The notes under the pieces are model-generated. The model was given only the letters and a program-made list of their open reading frames with translations, searched no databases and had not been told where the DNA came from. Shown here one piece after another: positions 35,180 through 44,971 of a stretch of 64,000 bases of DNA. How positions within the stretch are numbered: position 1 is the first letter of the stretch; the number at the start of each line of letters is the position of its first letter. A program made the translations under genes and the position numbers. Source of the stretch: Cytobacillus firmus NBRC 15306 (GTDB lineage: Bacteria; Bacillota; Bacilli; Bacillales; Cytobacillaceae). Where the stretch lies: the NCBI RefSeq assembly GCF_001591465.1, contig NZ_BCUY01000015.1, positions 1-64,000 on the forward strand, written 5' to 3'.

Positions 35180-37267
35180 TTGAAACAAGATCCGCAAAAC
35201 AAAGTTGTAAATGAGCACAGTAAGGACAGGCAGCTCGAGGAATTCCATGTGGATAACTCAGGCCAGAAGCTGACAACGAACCAGGGAGTCAAGGTTTCGG
35301 AGGATGAACATTCGTTAAAAGCTGGTTCCCGCGGCCCGACCTTGATGGAGGACTTTCACTTCAGGGAAAAAATGACGCACTTTGACCATGAGCGTATCCC
35401 TGAGCGGGTTGTTCATGCCCGCGGGTTTGGCGCACATGGCTACTTCCAGGTGTATGAACCCATGGCAGAATATACCCGGGCAAAGTTTCTGCAGGATCCA
35501 TCTGTGAAAACCCCGGTCTTTGTTCGCTTCTCCACAGTTGCAGGCTCCCGCGGCTCGGCAGACTCTGTACGTGATGCCCGCGGCTTTGCAACGAAGTTTT
35601 ATACCGAAGAAGGCAACTACGACTTAGTCGGCAATAATATTCCGGTGTTTTTCATTCAGGATGCCATCAAATTCCCGGATCTCGTTCATTCATTCAAGCC
35701 GGAGCCGCATAACGAAATGCCGCAGGCTTCAACGGCCCATGATACGTTCTGGGATTTTGCCGCCAACAATACTGAAACAGCCCATATGATCATGTGGACG
35801 ATGTCAGACCGTGCCATTCCGCGCAGTTTCCGCATGATGGAGGGCTTTGGTGTTCACACGTTCCGATTTGTGAACGAGCAGGGCAAGGCACGTTTTGTGA
35901 AATTTCACTGGAAGCCTGTTCTGGGCACACATTCCCTGGTTTTTGATGAAGCCCAAAAACTTGCCGGAAAGGATCCGGATTTCCACCGACGTGATCTTTG
36001 GGAAGCCATCGAAATGGGGAATTACCCTGAATTTGAGCTTGGAGTTCAGATGATTGAGGAGGAAGATGAATTCTCCTTTGACTTTGATATTCTGGATGCA
36101 ACAAAGCTATGGCCGGAGGAAATGGTCCCGGTTAAGATCATCGGGAAAATGACCCTGAACCGTAACCAGGATAATGTATTTGCTGAAACAGAGCAGGCCG
36201 CGTTCCACCCGGGACATGTCGTACCTGGCATTGATTTTTCAAATGACCCGCTGCTGCAGGGACGTTTATTTTCCTATACCGACACCCAGCTGATCCGCCT
36301 TGGCGGTCCGAACTTCCATGAGATCCCGATCAATCGTCCGGTCTGCCCGTTCCACAATAATCAGTATGACGGCTACCATCGCATGACGATTAATAAAGGG
36401 CCGGTTGCCTATCATAAAAACTCGATGCAGAATAATGATCCAAGCCCTGCCACAGCAGAAGAGGGCGGCTATGTTCATTACCAGGAAAAAGTCGAAGGAC
36501 GCAAGGTGCGCGAGCGCAGCGACAGCTTCAAAGACCATTACAGCCAGGCGAAAATGTTCTGGAACAGCATGTCTGAAGTGGAAAAGCAGCATATGATCGA
36601 GGCGTTCCGCTTTGAAGTGGGCAAGGTGATGAACAAGGATGTGAAGCAGCAGGTTGTAGACATGTTCAGCAATGTGGATAGCTTCCTTGCCGAGCAAATT
36701 GCCCTCGGAGTTGGCGTAAAAGTGCCGGATGCTGCGAATGAATCCAAAGTGACGCTCTCTTCGCCTGCTCTTAGCCAAATGAACACAGCTAAATCACCTA
36801 AGACCCGGAAAGTCGCCATTCTCGCTGATAATGGATTCAACTATTCTGAAGTCAAAAGCTTAATGGAAGCTTTGAAAGGTGCAGGAATCATGCCGGAGAT
36901 TGTCAGCAAAAACCTGGGCATGATCAAAGGAGACGGCGGAGAATTGGAAGCAGTGAAAACATTCCTGACCTCTCACTCAGTAATGTATGACGGCATCTAT
37001 GTGGCAGGAGGAAAAGAAAGTGCTGAAGCCCTGAAGAAGGTGCCGCAGGCCAAGGAATTCGTCAGCGAAGCCTACAAGCATCTTAAAACCATTGCGTTTG
37101 GCGGCGAAGGAGCCGAACTGCTGCCTCCAGAAGCAATGAACACGCTGGGGCAATCACAAACCCTATCGGAAATGGGAATCGTCGAAATCAAAGCCGGCGA
37201 TGCATCCGCAAGCGAAAATTTAATTAATAGCATTGCCATGCACCGGCACTGGGGACGTGCCATATAA
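35180..37267 (+). CDS. katE: Large-subunit catalase (HPII/KatE type)
   Basis: A 695-residue heme catalase breaking down hydrogen peroxide. The core has [11 protein letters not shown] with the essential histidine, [28 protein letters not shown] with the active-site asparagine region, and [14 protein letters not shown] with the heme-ligand tyrosine (about residue 369). From about residue 545 a class I glutamine-amidotransferase/DJ-1-like domain follows ([15 protein letters not shown]), which marks the large clade. It starts at TTG 35180, nine bases after AAGGAGG; ATG 35172 is in a closed frame. In B. subtilis the equivalent is sigma-B and sporulation controlled; no such promoter was clear here. 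Confidence 0.93.
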   Translation: MKQDPQNKVVNEHSKDRQLEEFHVDNSGQKLTTNQGVKVSEDEHSLKAGSRGPTLMEDFHFREKMTHFDHERIPERVVHARGFGAHGYFQVYEPMAEYTRAKFLQDPSVKTPVFVRFSTVAGSRGSADSVRDARGFATKFYTEEGNYDLVGNNIPVFFIQDAIKFPDLVHSFKPEPHNEMPQASTAHDTFWDFAANNTETAHMIMWTMSDRAIPRSFRMMEGFGVHTFRFVNEQGKARFVKFHWKPVLGTHSLVFDEAQKLAGKDPDFHRRDLWEAIEMGNYPEFELGVQMIEEEDEFSFDFDILDATKLWPEEMVPVKIIGKMTLNRNQDNVFAETEQAAFHPGHVVPGIDFSNDPLLQGRLFSYTDTQLIRLGGPNFHEIPINRPVCPFHNNQYDGYHRMTINKGPVAYHKNSMQNNDPSPATAEEGGYVHYQEKVEGRKVRERSDSFKDHYSQAKMFWNSMSEVEKQHMIEAFRFEVGKVMNKDVKQQVVDMFSNVDSFLAEQIALGVGVKVPDAANESKVTLSSPALSQMNTAKSPKTRKVAILADNGFNYSEVKSLMEALKGAGIMPEIVSKNLGMIKGDGGELEAVKTFLTSHSVMYDGIYVAGGKESAEALKKVPQAKEFVSEAYKHLKTIAFGGEGAELLPPEAMNTLGQSQTLSEMGIVEIKAGDASASENLINSIAMHRHWGRAI

Positions 37268-37277
37268 GGTGCCATCG

Positions 37278-37313
37278 AAGCCAGCTGCCCGTTATGGGGA
37301 GGCTGGCTTTTTT
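37278..37313 (+). terminator. Terminator after katE
   Basis: AAGCCAGC and GCTGGCTT arms, 16-base loop, then six T. Confidence 0.85.
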
Positions 37314-37338
37314 CTGATTTCTTGATAGATAAAGGACT

Positions 37339-37477
37339 GACCGATATAGTTGGAAACTGACCGATAAATATGATGAAGTGATTTTGGCCGGTAAATTCCC
37401 CACTTTGGCCGGTATTTTCCTAAACTTGGCCGGTGAAACGGCAAAATAGGCCGGTAAATCCCCCATTTTGGCCGCTA
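37339..37477. repeat. Phased array of octamer GRCCGRTA, 20-21-bp period
   Basis: GACCGATA occurs at 37339 and 37359, then GGCCGGTA-type copies at 37386, 37407, 37428, 37449 and 37470 (last GGCCGCTA): one 20-bp step, one 27-bp step and four exact 21-bp steps. The word is the reverse complement of that in the array at 5931-6039. It fills the gap between the katE terminator and the AraC-type regulator. Confidence 0.85.
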
Positions 37478-37648
37478 TTTTCATAATTCTGCTCCGGTCT
37501 GCCAGCAGCCGCATAAAATTTTCCCAACATGCAGGTATTCCCCTTCTAAAATAAGAATTCTTTAATACAAACCTGCCAAAACAAAGCAAAAAATGACAGG
37601 AAGACAAAAAGAGAAAAAGGTAGGATATAATCAAGGGAGTGATCAGTA

Positions 37649-38512
37649 ATGTCATGGATCGTATCGCTGCAGAAGGCGATTGATTATATAGAGGAGCATT
37701 TGCTGGATGAGGATCTTTCCATCGGGAAAGCCGCGGAGGAAGCCAACTCCTCCGTATTTCATTTTCAGCGTACATTCGCCATTTTGACGGATATGCCGGT
37801 GGGCGAATATATACGGGGAAGAAGACTGACCCTCGCAGCACAGGAACTGGTCCGAACAGACCGCAAAGTGATTGATCTTGCCTATAAATACGGCTATGAC
37901 ACTCCCGAGGCTTTTACTAAGGCTTTCCGCAGGCAGCATGGCATGACCCCGACTGAAGCAAGAAATTTCTCCGGAAAGCTGAAATCATATAACCGCCTGG
38001 TAATTCAGGTGAGTCTGAAAGGGGCAGAACCAATGCAATATGCAATTGTCAAAAAAGAAGCTTTCCAAGTAGCAGGAATCAAAAGGGAGTTCTCATTGTG
38101 CAATGAAGAGAATCTGGCCGGCATCCCGAAAATGTGGGATGAAGTGAATAGCAACGGGACTGCTGACAAGCTATTTATGCTGAATAATGGCGAGATTAAA
38201 GGAGTTCTCGGTGTGTGTGTCGATAACCGCAGCAAGAAGCCTGACAGCATGGATTATTGGATCGGGGCAAGCTTTAAAGGCGAAAAGCCTGACAGCTTCG
38301 AGTGCCTGGAAGTCCCGGCCTCCAAATGGGCGGTATTTGAAGTACATGGCGCCATGCCGCATGCCATGCAAAACACCTGGAAAAAAATCTTCTCAGAATG
38401 GTTTCCATCCAGCGGCTATGAACATGCTGCTGCACCGGAGCTGGAAGTCTATACGGCAGGTGATGCTTCCAATTCTGATTATTATTCAGAGATCTGGATC
38501 CCGGTAAAATAA
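37649..38512 (+). CDS. AraC-family regulator with GyrI-like effector-binding domain
   Basis: A 287-residue regulator. Two helix-turn-helix motifs of the AraC fold lie in residues about 8-105 (LSIGKAAEEANSSVFHFQRT and VIDLAYKYGYDTPEAFTKAF). Residues about 130-287 are a GyrI/Rob-type ligand-binding domain (FQVAGIKREF, KWAVFEVHGAMP, ELEVYTAGD). Such proteins often respond to drugs or toxic small molecules. GGGAGTGAT precedes the ATG. No obvious target lies beside it. Confidence 0.88.
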   Translation: MSWIVSLQKAIDYIEEHLLDEDLSIGKAAEEANSSVFHFQRTFAILTDMPVGEYIRGRRLTLAAQELVRTDRKVIDLAYKYGYDTPEAFTKAFRRQHGMTPTEARNFSGKLKSYNRLVIQVSLKGAEPMQYAIVKKEAFQVAGIKREFSLCNEENLAGIPKMWDEVNSNGTADKLFMLNNGEIKGVLGVCVDNRSKKPDSMDYWIGASFKGEKPDSFECLEVPASKWAVFEVHGAMPHAMQNTWKKIFSEWFPSSGYEHAAAPELEVYTAGDASNSDYYSEIWIPVK

Positions 38513-38517
38513 ACAGG

Positions 38518-38548
38518 AAAACCTGCAGACGCCATATCTGCAGGTTTT
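38518..38548. terminator. Bidirectional terminator
   Basis: AAAACCTGCAGA and TCTGCAGGTTTT are perfect 12-base arms with a seven-base loop between convergent genes. Confidence 0.92.
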
Positions 38549-38551
38549 ATT

Positions 38552-40066
38552 TTACACTTTCTTCTTCGGGATTTTTCCAATCCCCAGCTCCTTCGCTTCT
38601 TTCTGCAGAGCCTTGATCAGACTGAAGGTCATTAATGCCATGATGACGGAGAAAGGAAGAGCTGCTGCAATCATCGTATTCTGCAGTGCTTGAAGCCCGC
38701 CGGAATAAAGCAGAACCAATGAGATGGCAGCAAGCAATATTCCCCAGACCATTTTTATCTTATTGCCAGGATGGTGTGAGCCATTTGTTGTCATCATTCC
38801 TAAGACATATGTGCCGGAGTCGGCAGAGGTAATAAAGAATGTACAAATGAGCAGAATGGCGATAACAGAAAGGATCGTTCCCATCGGCAAGTTGGAAAAT
38901 ACACCAAATAAAGCTTCCTCAGTAGCCAATTCGGAAATTTTGGCAACACCGTTATGCTCTTGCATCATTGCTGTCCCGCCAAAAGTTGCAAACCATATGA
39001 AGCCTATTAGCGATGGCACAAGGAGGACCCCAAAAACAAATTCCCGGATGGTTCTCCCTTTTGAAACACGGGCGATAAAAATCCCTACGAAGGGTGCCCA
39101 GGCAATCCACCAGGCCCAGTAAAAAATCGTCCAGGCATTAATCCATTCCCTGACTTCTGGATCTAACGGCGCAATTCTGAGGCTCATGCCAGGCAAATTC
39201 TGCAGATAAGACCCAAGTGTATTGGTGAACAGGTTTAAGATGAACAAAGAAGGTCCCAGGAAAAAAGTGAGCAAAAATAGAATCACTGCTAAAATCATAT
39301 TGGCATTGCTCAAGATTTTGATGCCCTTGCCAAGTCCAGACCATGCGGATATCATGAAAAGAACCGTAACAATAGCCACAATAATGAACTGGACTGTAAT
39401 GCTAACCGGTATGCCAAAAAGATAAGACAACCCTCCGTTAATCTGCACAGCCCCAAACCCAAGTGTCGTTGCCACACCAATCACAGTCGCAACCACTGAA
39501 AGAATATCAATGATCTTCCCTGTTGCTTTCTGTGTATGGTCGCCTAAAATCGGCTTTAAAGTGGCACTGATCAAACCAGGTTCCCCGTGGCGGAAAATAA
39601 AGTACGCCAAAACAAGCGCCACAATTCCATAAATCGCCCATGCATGGATTCCCCAATGGAAGTAAGTATATCTCATGGCATGCCTAATGGCCTGGTCAGT
39701 CCCTACCTCTCCGCCAGTTGGAGACCCAACTGCATAGTGATAAATCGGTTCAGCTGCACCCCAGAAAACCAGGCCGATCCCCATTCCCGCACTAAACAGC
39801 ATCGCAAACCAAGTAGGGCGGGAAAATTCGGGTTTGTCATCCGGCTTCCCAAGCTTAATTCTGCCTAATGGACTTATTAAAAAGTACAAATTAACAATAA
39901 CGATAAATGATACAAGAATTAAATAATACCAGCCGAATTTATCGGTGATAAAAGCCTGTACATTTGCTGTCACTCTCTCCAGCGAATCCGGGACAAAAAC
40001 ACCGAATAAAACAAGCAATAATAATATGCCCACCGATATATAGAAAACCATTAAGTTCTGCTTCAC
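38552..40066 (-). CDS. BCCT-family transporter (glycine betaine/choline/carnitine type)
   Basis: A 504-residue transporter with 12 helices. The family signature on helix 8 reads WAWWIAWAPFVGIFIARVSK and helix 4 has the GMGIGLVFWGAAEP stretch; both are typical of osmoprotectant symporters such as OpuD. GMGIG is the form with Gly at the Na+ site of betaine carriers. GTG 40066, seven bases after AAAGGAG, is chosen over the longer frame to 40099. The C-terminal tail is short and basic, as in osmoregulated members. Confidence 0.9.
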   Translation of the reverse strand: MKQNLMVFYISVGILLLLVLFGVFVPDSLERVTANVQAFITDKFGWYYLILVSFIVIVNLYFLISPLGRIKLGKPDDKPEFSRPTWFAMLFSAGMGIGLVFWGAAEPIYHYAVGSPTGGEVGTDQAIRHAMRYTYFHWGIHAWAIYGIVALVLAYFIFRHGEPGLISATLKPILGDHTQKATGKIIDILSVVATVIGVATTLGFGAVQINGGLSYLFGIPVSITVQFIIVAIVTVLFMISAWSGLGKGIKILSNANMILAVILFLLTFFLGPSLFILNLFTNTLGSYLQNLPGMSLRIAPLDPEVREWINAWTIFYWAWWIAWAPFVGIFIARVSKGRTIREFVFGVLLVPSLIGFIWFATFGGTAMMQEHNGVAKISELATEEALFGVFSNLPMGTILSVIAILLICTFFITSADSGTYVLGMMTTNGSHHPGNKIKMVWGILLAAISLVLLYSGGLQALQNTMIAAALPFSVIMALMTFSLIKALQKEAKELGIGKIPKKKV

Positions 40067-40207
40067 ATACAATCTCCTTTCTTCTAATACCGCTTCCATT
40101 AGGATTAAATATATGGCAAGTAATTATGCGGAGGAAAAAGAAATTTGCAGGAAATTACCATATGCTGACGAAATTCCATAGGTATCTGGACAAGGAGGTA
40201 AGAGAAT

Positions 40208-40705
40208 ATGCTGACATTATTTCGCTATAACTGGCAAGTGCGCGATGAGTGGTTTGAATGGTGCCGCCAGCTCTCAGCCGAAGAGCTGAATACCAATCGG
40301 ACTGGAGGAGTTGGGGGCATTCTGGAAACCCTTTTTCATATCGTGGATGTAGAATACAGCTGGATTTGTGCCATTCAGGGAAAGGAAGTGAAAGACCCCC
40401 TGTTTTCCGACTATGATGAACTGGAAAAAGTAAGGGCACTTTCTGAAGAATACCGCATGGAATTAGAAAGTTTTTTTCAGGAGGAATGGCCGGTTCCATA
40501 TAATGAGTTTGTTACACCGCCATGGATGGAGAGGCAATATAAAAAGGGAGATATCCTGAATCATGTCATTGCCCATGAAATCCATCATATCGGCCAGCTG
40601 TCTGTATGGGCAAGAGAGATGAATCTAACGCCGATATCAGCAAATCTGATAGGAAGGAACTTGAATCAAATAAGGGGAATGGAAAATGATCAGAAGGCTA
40701 ACTGA
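40208..40705 (+). CDS. DinB-family protein
   Basis: A 165-residue four-helix-bundle protein. The three metal-binding histidines lie in ETLFHIVDVEYSW (about residue 46) and VIAHEIHHIGQL (about 128-132). Related Bacillus proteins (YuaE/DinB) are induced by damage or have unknown activity. AAGGAGG precedes the ATG. It overlaps the acetyltransferase gene by 20 bases, so they form a unit. Confidence 0.88.
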   Translation: MLTLFRYNWQVRDEWFEWCRQLSAEELNTNRTGGVGGILETLFHIVDVEYSWICAIQGKEVKDPLFSDYDELEKVRALSEEYRMELESFFQEEWPVPYNEFVTPPWMERQYKKGDILNHVIAHEIHHIGQLSVWAREMNLTPISANLIGRNLNQIRGMENDQKAN

Positions 40706-41486
40706 ACTAGACGATGAAATTTGCTTCAGCTTTTTAAAGCAGCAGCCGGCTGAGAATCTGTTTATTATTGGAGATATTGAAGCATACGGCTATGAGCAGG
40801 AATTCCAAAAGGTGTGGGGAGAGTTCGATGAAAGCGGAAATTTAATCGCAGTATTATTAAAATATGAAGAAAATTACATCCCCTTTGCAGCAGGAGATTT
40901 TGATGCCAGGGGGTTTGCGGAAATCATGCTCGGGGATCCGAATCTTGGGATGATGTCTGGCCTAAAAGCTGTAACTGCAAAAATTGAACCTCATCTTTCA
41001 AATCGCATAAAAAGAAAACGGGAAACTTATTATGCAAAGTGCGTGGAAATAATGGACGAAGGTATTGATGCATCAGCAGTTTGCCAGGCTGGCCCTGAAG
41101 ATGCTGAACAGCTGGTGGAGCTTCTGAACAGCATTCCTGAATTCAGCGATTCAGCCATTACTGTTGAACGAAAACGCAGGGGTCTAAAGGATGGCTCATC
41201 CCGTTCTTTTTTTATTACGGAGGAGGGAAAAATGGTCGGCACCGCTTCAACTGCAGCCGAAAATTCCCTTTCTGCCATGGTCGTCGGCGTCGCAACAGAT
41301 CGTAATTACAAAAAGAAAGGCTATGCCACCCAATGCATGGTCAAGCTCTGCCGCCAGCTTCTTTCGGAGCATAAAGAACTATGTCTGTTTTATGATAATC
41401 CGGCTGCCGGCACCATCTATAAACGCATCGGGTTTGAAGATATCGGTTTTTGGATGATGTACACGATAGAAAAGGAAATGTCCTGA
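40686..41486 (+). CDS. GNAT-family N-acetyltransferase
   Basis: A 266-residue protein with a divergent N-terminal half and a C-terminal acetyltransferase domain: VVGVATDRNYKKKGYATQCM (acetyl-CoA loop, about residues 198-217) and IYKRIGFEDIG (about 250). The two-domain form recalls FR47/YobR-like enzymes. Its ribosome site GGGGAATGG lies inside the end of the DinB gene. A terminator overlaps its stop codon. Substrate unknown. Confidence 0.85.
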   Translation: MIRRLTELDDEICFSFLKQQPAENLFIIGDIEAYGYEQEFQKVWGEFDESGNLIAVLLKYEENYIPFAAGDFDARGFAEIMLGDPNLGMMSGLKAVTAKIEPHLSNRIKRKRETYYAKCVEIMDEGIDASAVCQAGPEDAEQLVELLNSIPEFSDSAITVERKRRGLKDGSSRSFFITEEGKMVGTASTAAENSLSAMVVGVATDRNYKKKGYATQCMVKLCRQLLSEHKELCLFYDNPAAGTIYKRIGFEDIGFWMMYTIEKEMS

Positions 41487-41503
41487 TCCAGGGCATTTTT
41501 TTT
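41478..41503 (+). terminator. Terminator overlapping the acetyltransferase stop codon
   Basis: ATGTCCTG and CAGGGCAT arms with a three-base loop, then eight T. Confidence 0.8.
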
Positions 41504-41615
41504 GCGGGAAAATTTTAAAAAAATCGTCAAATAGGACATATATCACCGAATTAAATAATGAGCTTCCATAAAATAAAGTTTGGGGGGATTTGAAAATTTT
41601 ATTGGAGGGGTAGGA

Positions 41616-42167
41616 ATGTATCAGCAAATCGCCATGTATACGACTGTTTTCTTTGTGTTCCTGCTGGCGCTGGCATTTGCGTCTGTCTACGGAGAATCCA
41701 AGCGCAGCGGAGAGTATAGCACCATCCAGGAAAAAGGATATAAAATCAGGAAATTCTATTTTCTCGGGCTAATTGCCATTATGGCTTTTGCCACTGTCAT
41801 GACGCTTGGCAGGCTGCCGTACGACAGCAATCAGGCCGAAGCGGAAGGCTTAAATGAAGGGATAGTAGTGAAGGTAACTGGAATACAATATGCGTGGGAG
41901 ATGAGTGAGGAAACATTTAAAGCAGGGGACAAGGTCCAATTTGATGTGACGGCTTCGGATGTTACCCATGGTTTTGGCTTATACAATGAGAATATGGAGC
42001 TTGTTGCACAAACTCAGGCAATGCCTGGATATACGAATACAGTTTATTATACTTTTAAAGAACCTGGAACTTATCAAATATTATGCCTTGAATACTGTTC
42101 AGCCGGACATCATGTAATGGTTAAAGAAATTGTTGTCGAACCGGAAGGGGGAGCTTCTGATGAATGA
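41616..42167 (+). CDS. Heme-copper enzyme subunit II with CuA site
   Basis: A 183-residue membrane protein with two N-terminal helices (residues about 5-25 and 46-64) and an extracellular cupredoxin domain. The binuclear CuA ligands are all present: DVTHGFGLYN (histidine), then CLEYCSAGHHVM giving Cys, Cys, His and Met. It therefore takes electrons from cytochrome c. GGAGGGG before ATG 41616 decides the start. It overlaps the catalytic subunit gene by eight bases. It resembles subunit II of ba3-type oxidases, but see the catalytic subunit for doubts about the reaction. Confidence 0.9.
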   Translation: MYQQIAMYTTVFFVFLLALAFASVYGESKRSGEYSTIQEKGYKIRKFYFLGLIAIMAFATVMTLGRLPYDSNQAEAEGLNEGIVVKVTGIQYAWEMSEETFKAGDKVQFDVTASDVTHGFGLYNENMELVAQTQAMPGYTNTVYYTFKEPGTYQILCLEYCSAGHHVMVKEIVVEPEGGASDE

Positions 42168-43626
42168 AGCGATTCACCCATTAGCCAGGAAAACAGTGGT
42201 CTGGCATCTGGCTGTAACTTCACTTGTCTTAATTCTTATGATGATCTTTGGTGTTATTATGCTGATGAATCAGGGTGAAATGATCAGCATCACGCCGCAG
42301 TGGTTTTATAAAATCATGACTGCGCACGGAACAGGCATGGTCGGCATCGCTGCATTGGGAGGAACGGCCATCTTATGGTACTTCCTGTCTAAATACGTAA
42401 AACTGAACCCTGCCATCCTCATTGTAAACTTTGTCCTTTTTTTAACCGGAGTCTCGATGGTTCTCATCGCCATTTTTGTCTTTGACTTTTCCGATGGCTG
42501 GACATTTTTATATCCGCTTCCTGCTCAGTCAGCCAAAATGTATGGGGCGGCAGGGGCAGTATTCTTCTTATCAGGCATGCTGATTCTCGGCATTGGTTTT
42601 TTGCTTCTGTACATGTATCTGGCTGCAAGGCTGACAGCAGTTTATGGAGGCCTCGGAAAGGCGCTCGGGTGGGATATCATTTTCAGGGGGAAGAAAGGAT
42701 ACGGGCCGCCTGCTGCTGTCGTGGCTACGGCAATGGTTATCATCACCAACTCGACTGCACTGCTGGCAGGTGCCACTGTGCTGGCTGCATCATTGGTGAA
42801 TATTATCAATCCGGCCATTACGATAGATCCGCTGCTTGCCAAGCATTTTACCTATGCGTTTGGCCATATCTTTGCCAACTGCACCATCTATATGGCTGTT
42901 ATTGCCGTCTATGAGGTCCTGTCAGAATATACAAAAAGGCCGTGGAAAGCTAATAAAGTTTTTCTAATTGCTTGGAACTGCTCGACACTTTTCACCTTAA
43001 TGATTTATACGCACCATCTGCTGATGGACTTCGCGGTGCCAAAATGGCTGCTCATCATCGGGCAGGTGTTTTCCTATGCTAACGGCTTGCCCGTTATGGT
43101 CGTAACGGCCTACGGTGCGCTTATGATTGTCTACCGCTCGCGGATGAAGTGGGACTTTGCCTCAAGCCTGTTTTTCCTTTCCATGTTCGGATGGGTGGCA
43201 GGAGCCATTCCGGCCATCATTGATGCCACCATTGTTGTCAATCATGTAATGCATAATACGAAATGGGTTCCGGGCCATTTCCATACGTATATGGGAATGG
43301 GTGTAGTCGCCATGATTATTGGGTTTATGTATTATTTTAATAAGACCGAAGGCAATCAGGAGCACAGGGGAATCGATACGTTCACCATTGCTCTCTATTT
43401 TGTTTTTTTTATGGGACTTGTGGGCTCTTTCCTTTATGCAGGCGGAATCAGTGCACCAAGAAGATGGTCAGAACACCTGCCGCAATGGGTGCTGTCCGAC
43501 CAGGTAGGCGCAGTCAGCGGAATCTTTATCGTTCTGGCCGCAATCATCTTCACCGCAAGATTTTTTTCCGGGTTAAGATGTGTTGGCAGTCAGGTTCCTT
43601 ACCAAAAAAAATCAGCAGCTGGCTGA
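42160..43626 (+). CDS. Heme-copper catalytic subunit, ba3-like; possible nitric oxide reductase
   Basis: A 488-residue protein with 12-13 helices of the B-family (ba3-like) heme-copper superfamily. Ligands seen: H56 (KIMTAHGTGM) and H375 for the low-spin heme, H373 (WVPGHFHTYMG) for the high-spin heme, and H236, H285 and H286 (YTHHLLMD) for CuB. In oxygen reductases the residue four after the first CuB histidine is the cross-linked tyrosine (HPxVY); here the sequence is FGHIFANCTIYM, so position 240 is asparagine. Loss of that tyrosine is the mark of NO-reducing branches. ATG 42160 has GGAAGGGGGAG upstream. Standard annotation would call it cytochrome c oxidase subunit I. Confidence 0.85.
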   Translation: MNEAIHPLARKTVVWHLAVTSLVLILMMIFGVIMLMNQGEMISITPQWFYKIMTAHGTGMVGIAALGGTAILWYFLSKYVKLNPAILIVNFVLFLTGVSMVLIAIFVFDFSDGWTFLYPLPAQSAKMYGAAGAVFFLSGMLILGIGFLLLYMYLAARLTAVYGGLGKALGWDIIFRGKKGYGPPAAVVATAMVIITNSTALLAGATVLAASLVNIINPAITIDPLLAKHFTYAFGHIFANCTIYMAVIAVYEVLSEYTKRPWKANKVFLIAWNCSTLFTLMIYTHHLLMDFAVPKWLLIIGQVFSYANGLPVMVVTAYGALMIVYRSRMKWDFASSLFFLSMFGWVAGAIPAIIDATIVVNHVMHNTKWVPGHFHTYMGMGVVAMIIGFMYYFNKTEGNQEHRGIDTFTIALYFVFFMGLVGSFLYAGGISAPRRWSEHLPQWVLSDQVGAVSGIFIVLAAIIFTARFFSGLRCVGSQVPYQKKSAAG

Positions 43627-43635
43627 GAAATAGGC

Positions 43636-43666
43636 GCTCTGGAGATTCTTCTCCAGGGCTTTTTTT
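43636..43666 (+). terminator. Terminator after the heme-copper operon
   Basis: GCTCTGGAG and CTCCAGGGC with a six-base loop and seven T. Confidence 0.88.
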
Positions 43667-43713
43667 ATGATATAGTGATAATTAAGAATATTATAAATAC
43701 ATAAAGGTGATCT

Positions 43714-44937
43714 ATGAAAATATTTAATTGGAAAATGGCGTCCTTTCTGCTGACAGGGATTGGAATATCCAGACTGGGAGATTTTATTTACCTGATTGCT
43801 ATTAATTCGATTGTCTATGACATGACCGGATCAGCAGCTGCTGTAGCAGGATTATGGATCATAGGTCCAGTCACTTCCGTTTTAACCAATTCATGGAGCG
43901 GAGGCTTGATAGATCGGAAAAATAAAAAGAGCATTATGATTTGGACGGACTTGGCCAGAGCCATGGGTGTAGCTCTGATACCATTTCTCGGAAGCATTGG
44001 CTTCATTTATGCAGTCCTCTTTCTAATCAGTATGGCGAAGGCTCTATTTATGCCGGCTTCCGCAACGTATATAGCCAAGCTGGTTCCAATTGAAAGCAGA
44101 AAAAGGTTCAACTCCATCAACAGTTTTGTTACCTCAGGCGCTTTTATCGTGGGGCCAGCCATCGCAGGCGGATTATTTCTGATTGGAACCATCGAAACTG
44201 CCATCTATTTAAATGCGGCTTCCTTTGTCTTTTCAGCTGTCATCATCTGGGTGCTTCCAGATATGGATAAAGATTTAAAGTCCCCTTCTGTACAAACATC
44301 AGCCTATGAAACGCTCCGGGATGATTGGAAGCAGGTTATCATGTTTGCCGGGAGAGAGGTTTTTATCATTTCTGTTTACGGGTGTTTTCTGGCATTCGGT
44401 TTGTTCTCGCTCGCAATGGATTCCCAAGAAGTTGTGTTTATCCAGGATGTTGTGGGGCTGACAGAAGCGGATTATAGTTTCCTTGTCAGCATCAGCGGGA
44501 TTGGTTTTGCGCTGGGAGCTCTCTTTATCACCATCGTTTCAAGAATGCTTAGCATCAAACAGCTCATGGGCTATGGCATGCTTTTGACCGCAGCGGGTTA
44601 TCTGATTTATGCATTGGCAGACTCCTTTATGCTGGTGGTCATGGGATTCACTGTACTGGGCATTTTTAATGCTTTCTCAAGTGCGGGATACCAAACCTTT
44701 TATCAGAATAATGTGCCTGTGGAAATTATGGGCAGAATGACAAGTGTGATCGGTGTCATCCAAAGCTTTGCTCAGATTATCCTGCTCTTTGGAATCGGTG
44801 TTCTCGGAGCTCTGTTTCCGCTCCGTTATACGATTGTCATTTTAGCAGTCCTGAATTTAATCCTTTCTCTTTATGTCTGCCGGCAGCTGCTGAAGCCGGG
44901 GAAGCAGCAGTATTTTTCAGAAACAACCTCCTCTTAA
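43714..44937 (+). CDS. MFS transporter, drug-efflux/MFS_3 type
   Basis: A 407-residue transporter with 12 helices. The motif after helix 2 reads SGGLIDRKNKKSIMIWTD and helix 4-5 shows SMAKALFMPASATYIAKLVP, as in the BacE/MefA-like enterobactin/macrolide-efflux group. AAAGGTGAT precedes the ATG. It stands as a single gene. Export of a drug or secondary metabolite is the family-level inference. Confidence 0.85.
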   Translation: MKIFNWKMASFLLTGIGISRLGDFIYLIAINSIVYDMTGSAAAVAGLWIIGPVTSVLTNSWSGGLIDRKNKKSIMIWTDLARAMGVALIPFLGSIGFIYAVLFLISMAKALFMPASATYIAKLVPIESRKRFNSINSFVTSGAFIVGPAIAGGLFLIGTIETAIYLNAASFVFSAVIIWVLPDMDKDLKSPSVQTSAYETLRDDWKQVIMFAGREVFIISVYGCFLAFGLFSLAMDSQEVVFIQDVVGLTEADYSFLVSISGIGFALGALFITIVSRMLSIKQLMGYGMLLTAAGYLIYALADSFMLVVMGFTVLGIFNAFSSAGYQTFYQNNVPVEIMGRMTSVIGVIQSFAQIILLFGIGVLGALFPLRYTIVILAVLNLILSLYVCRQLLKPGKQQYFSETTSS

Positions 44938-44943
44938 AAGAAA

Positions 44944-44965
44944 CGCCGGCCCAATTGGACCGGCG
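44944..44965 (-). terminator. Terminator of the cation antiporter gene
   Basis: CGCCGGCCCAATTGGACCGG and the next two bases are palindromic with one mismatched pair. Read on the minus strand it is followed by TTTCTTTT. Confidence 0.65.
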
Positions 44966-44971
44966 CGGGCA

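Noticed and set aside
37224-37841. 205-codon minus-strand frame over the second octamer array
   Set aside because: Created by the phased repeats and by the opposite strand of the AraC-type gene; repetitive protein, no start signal.
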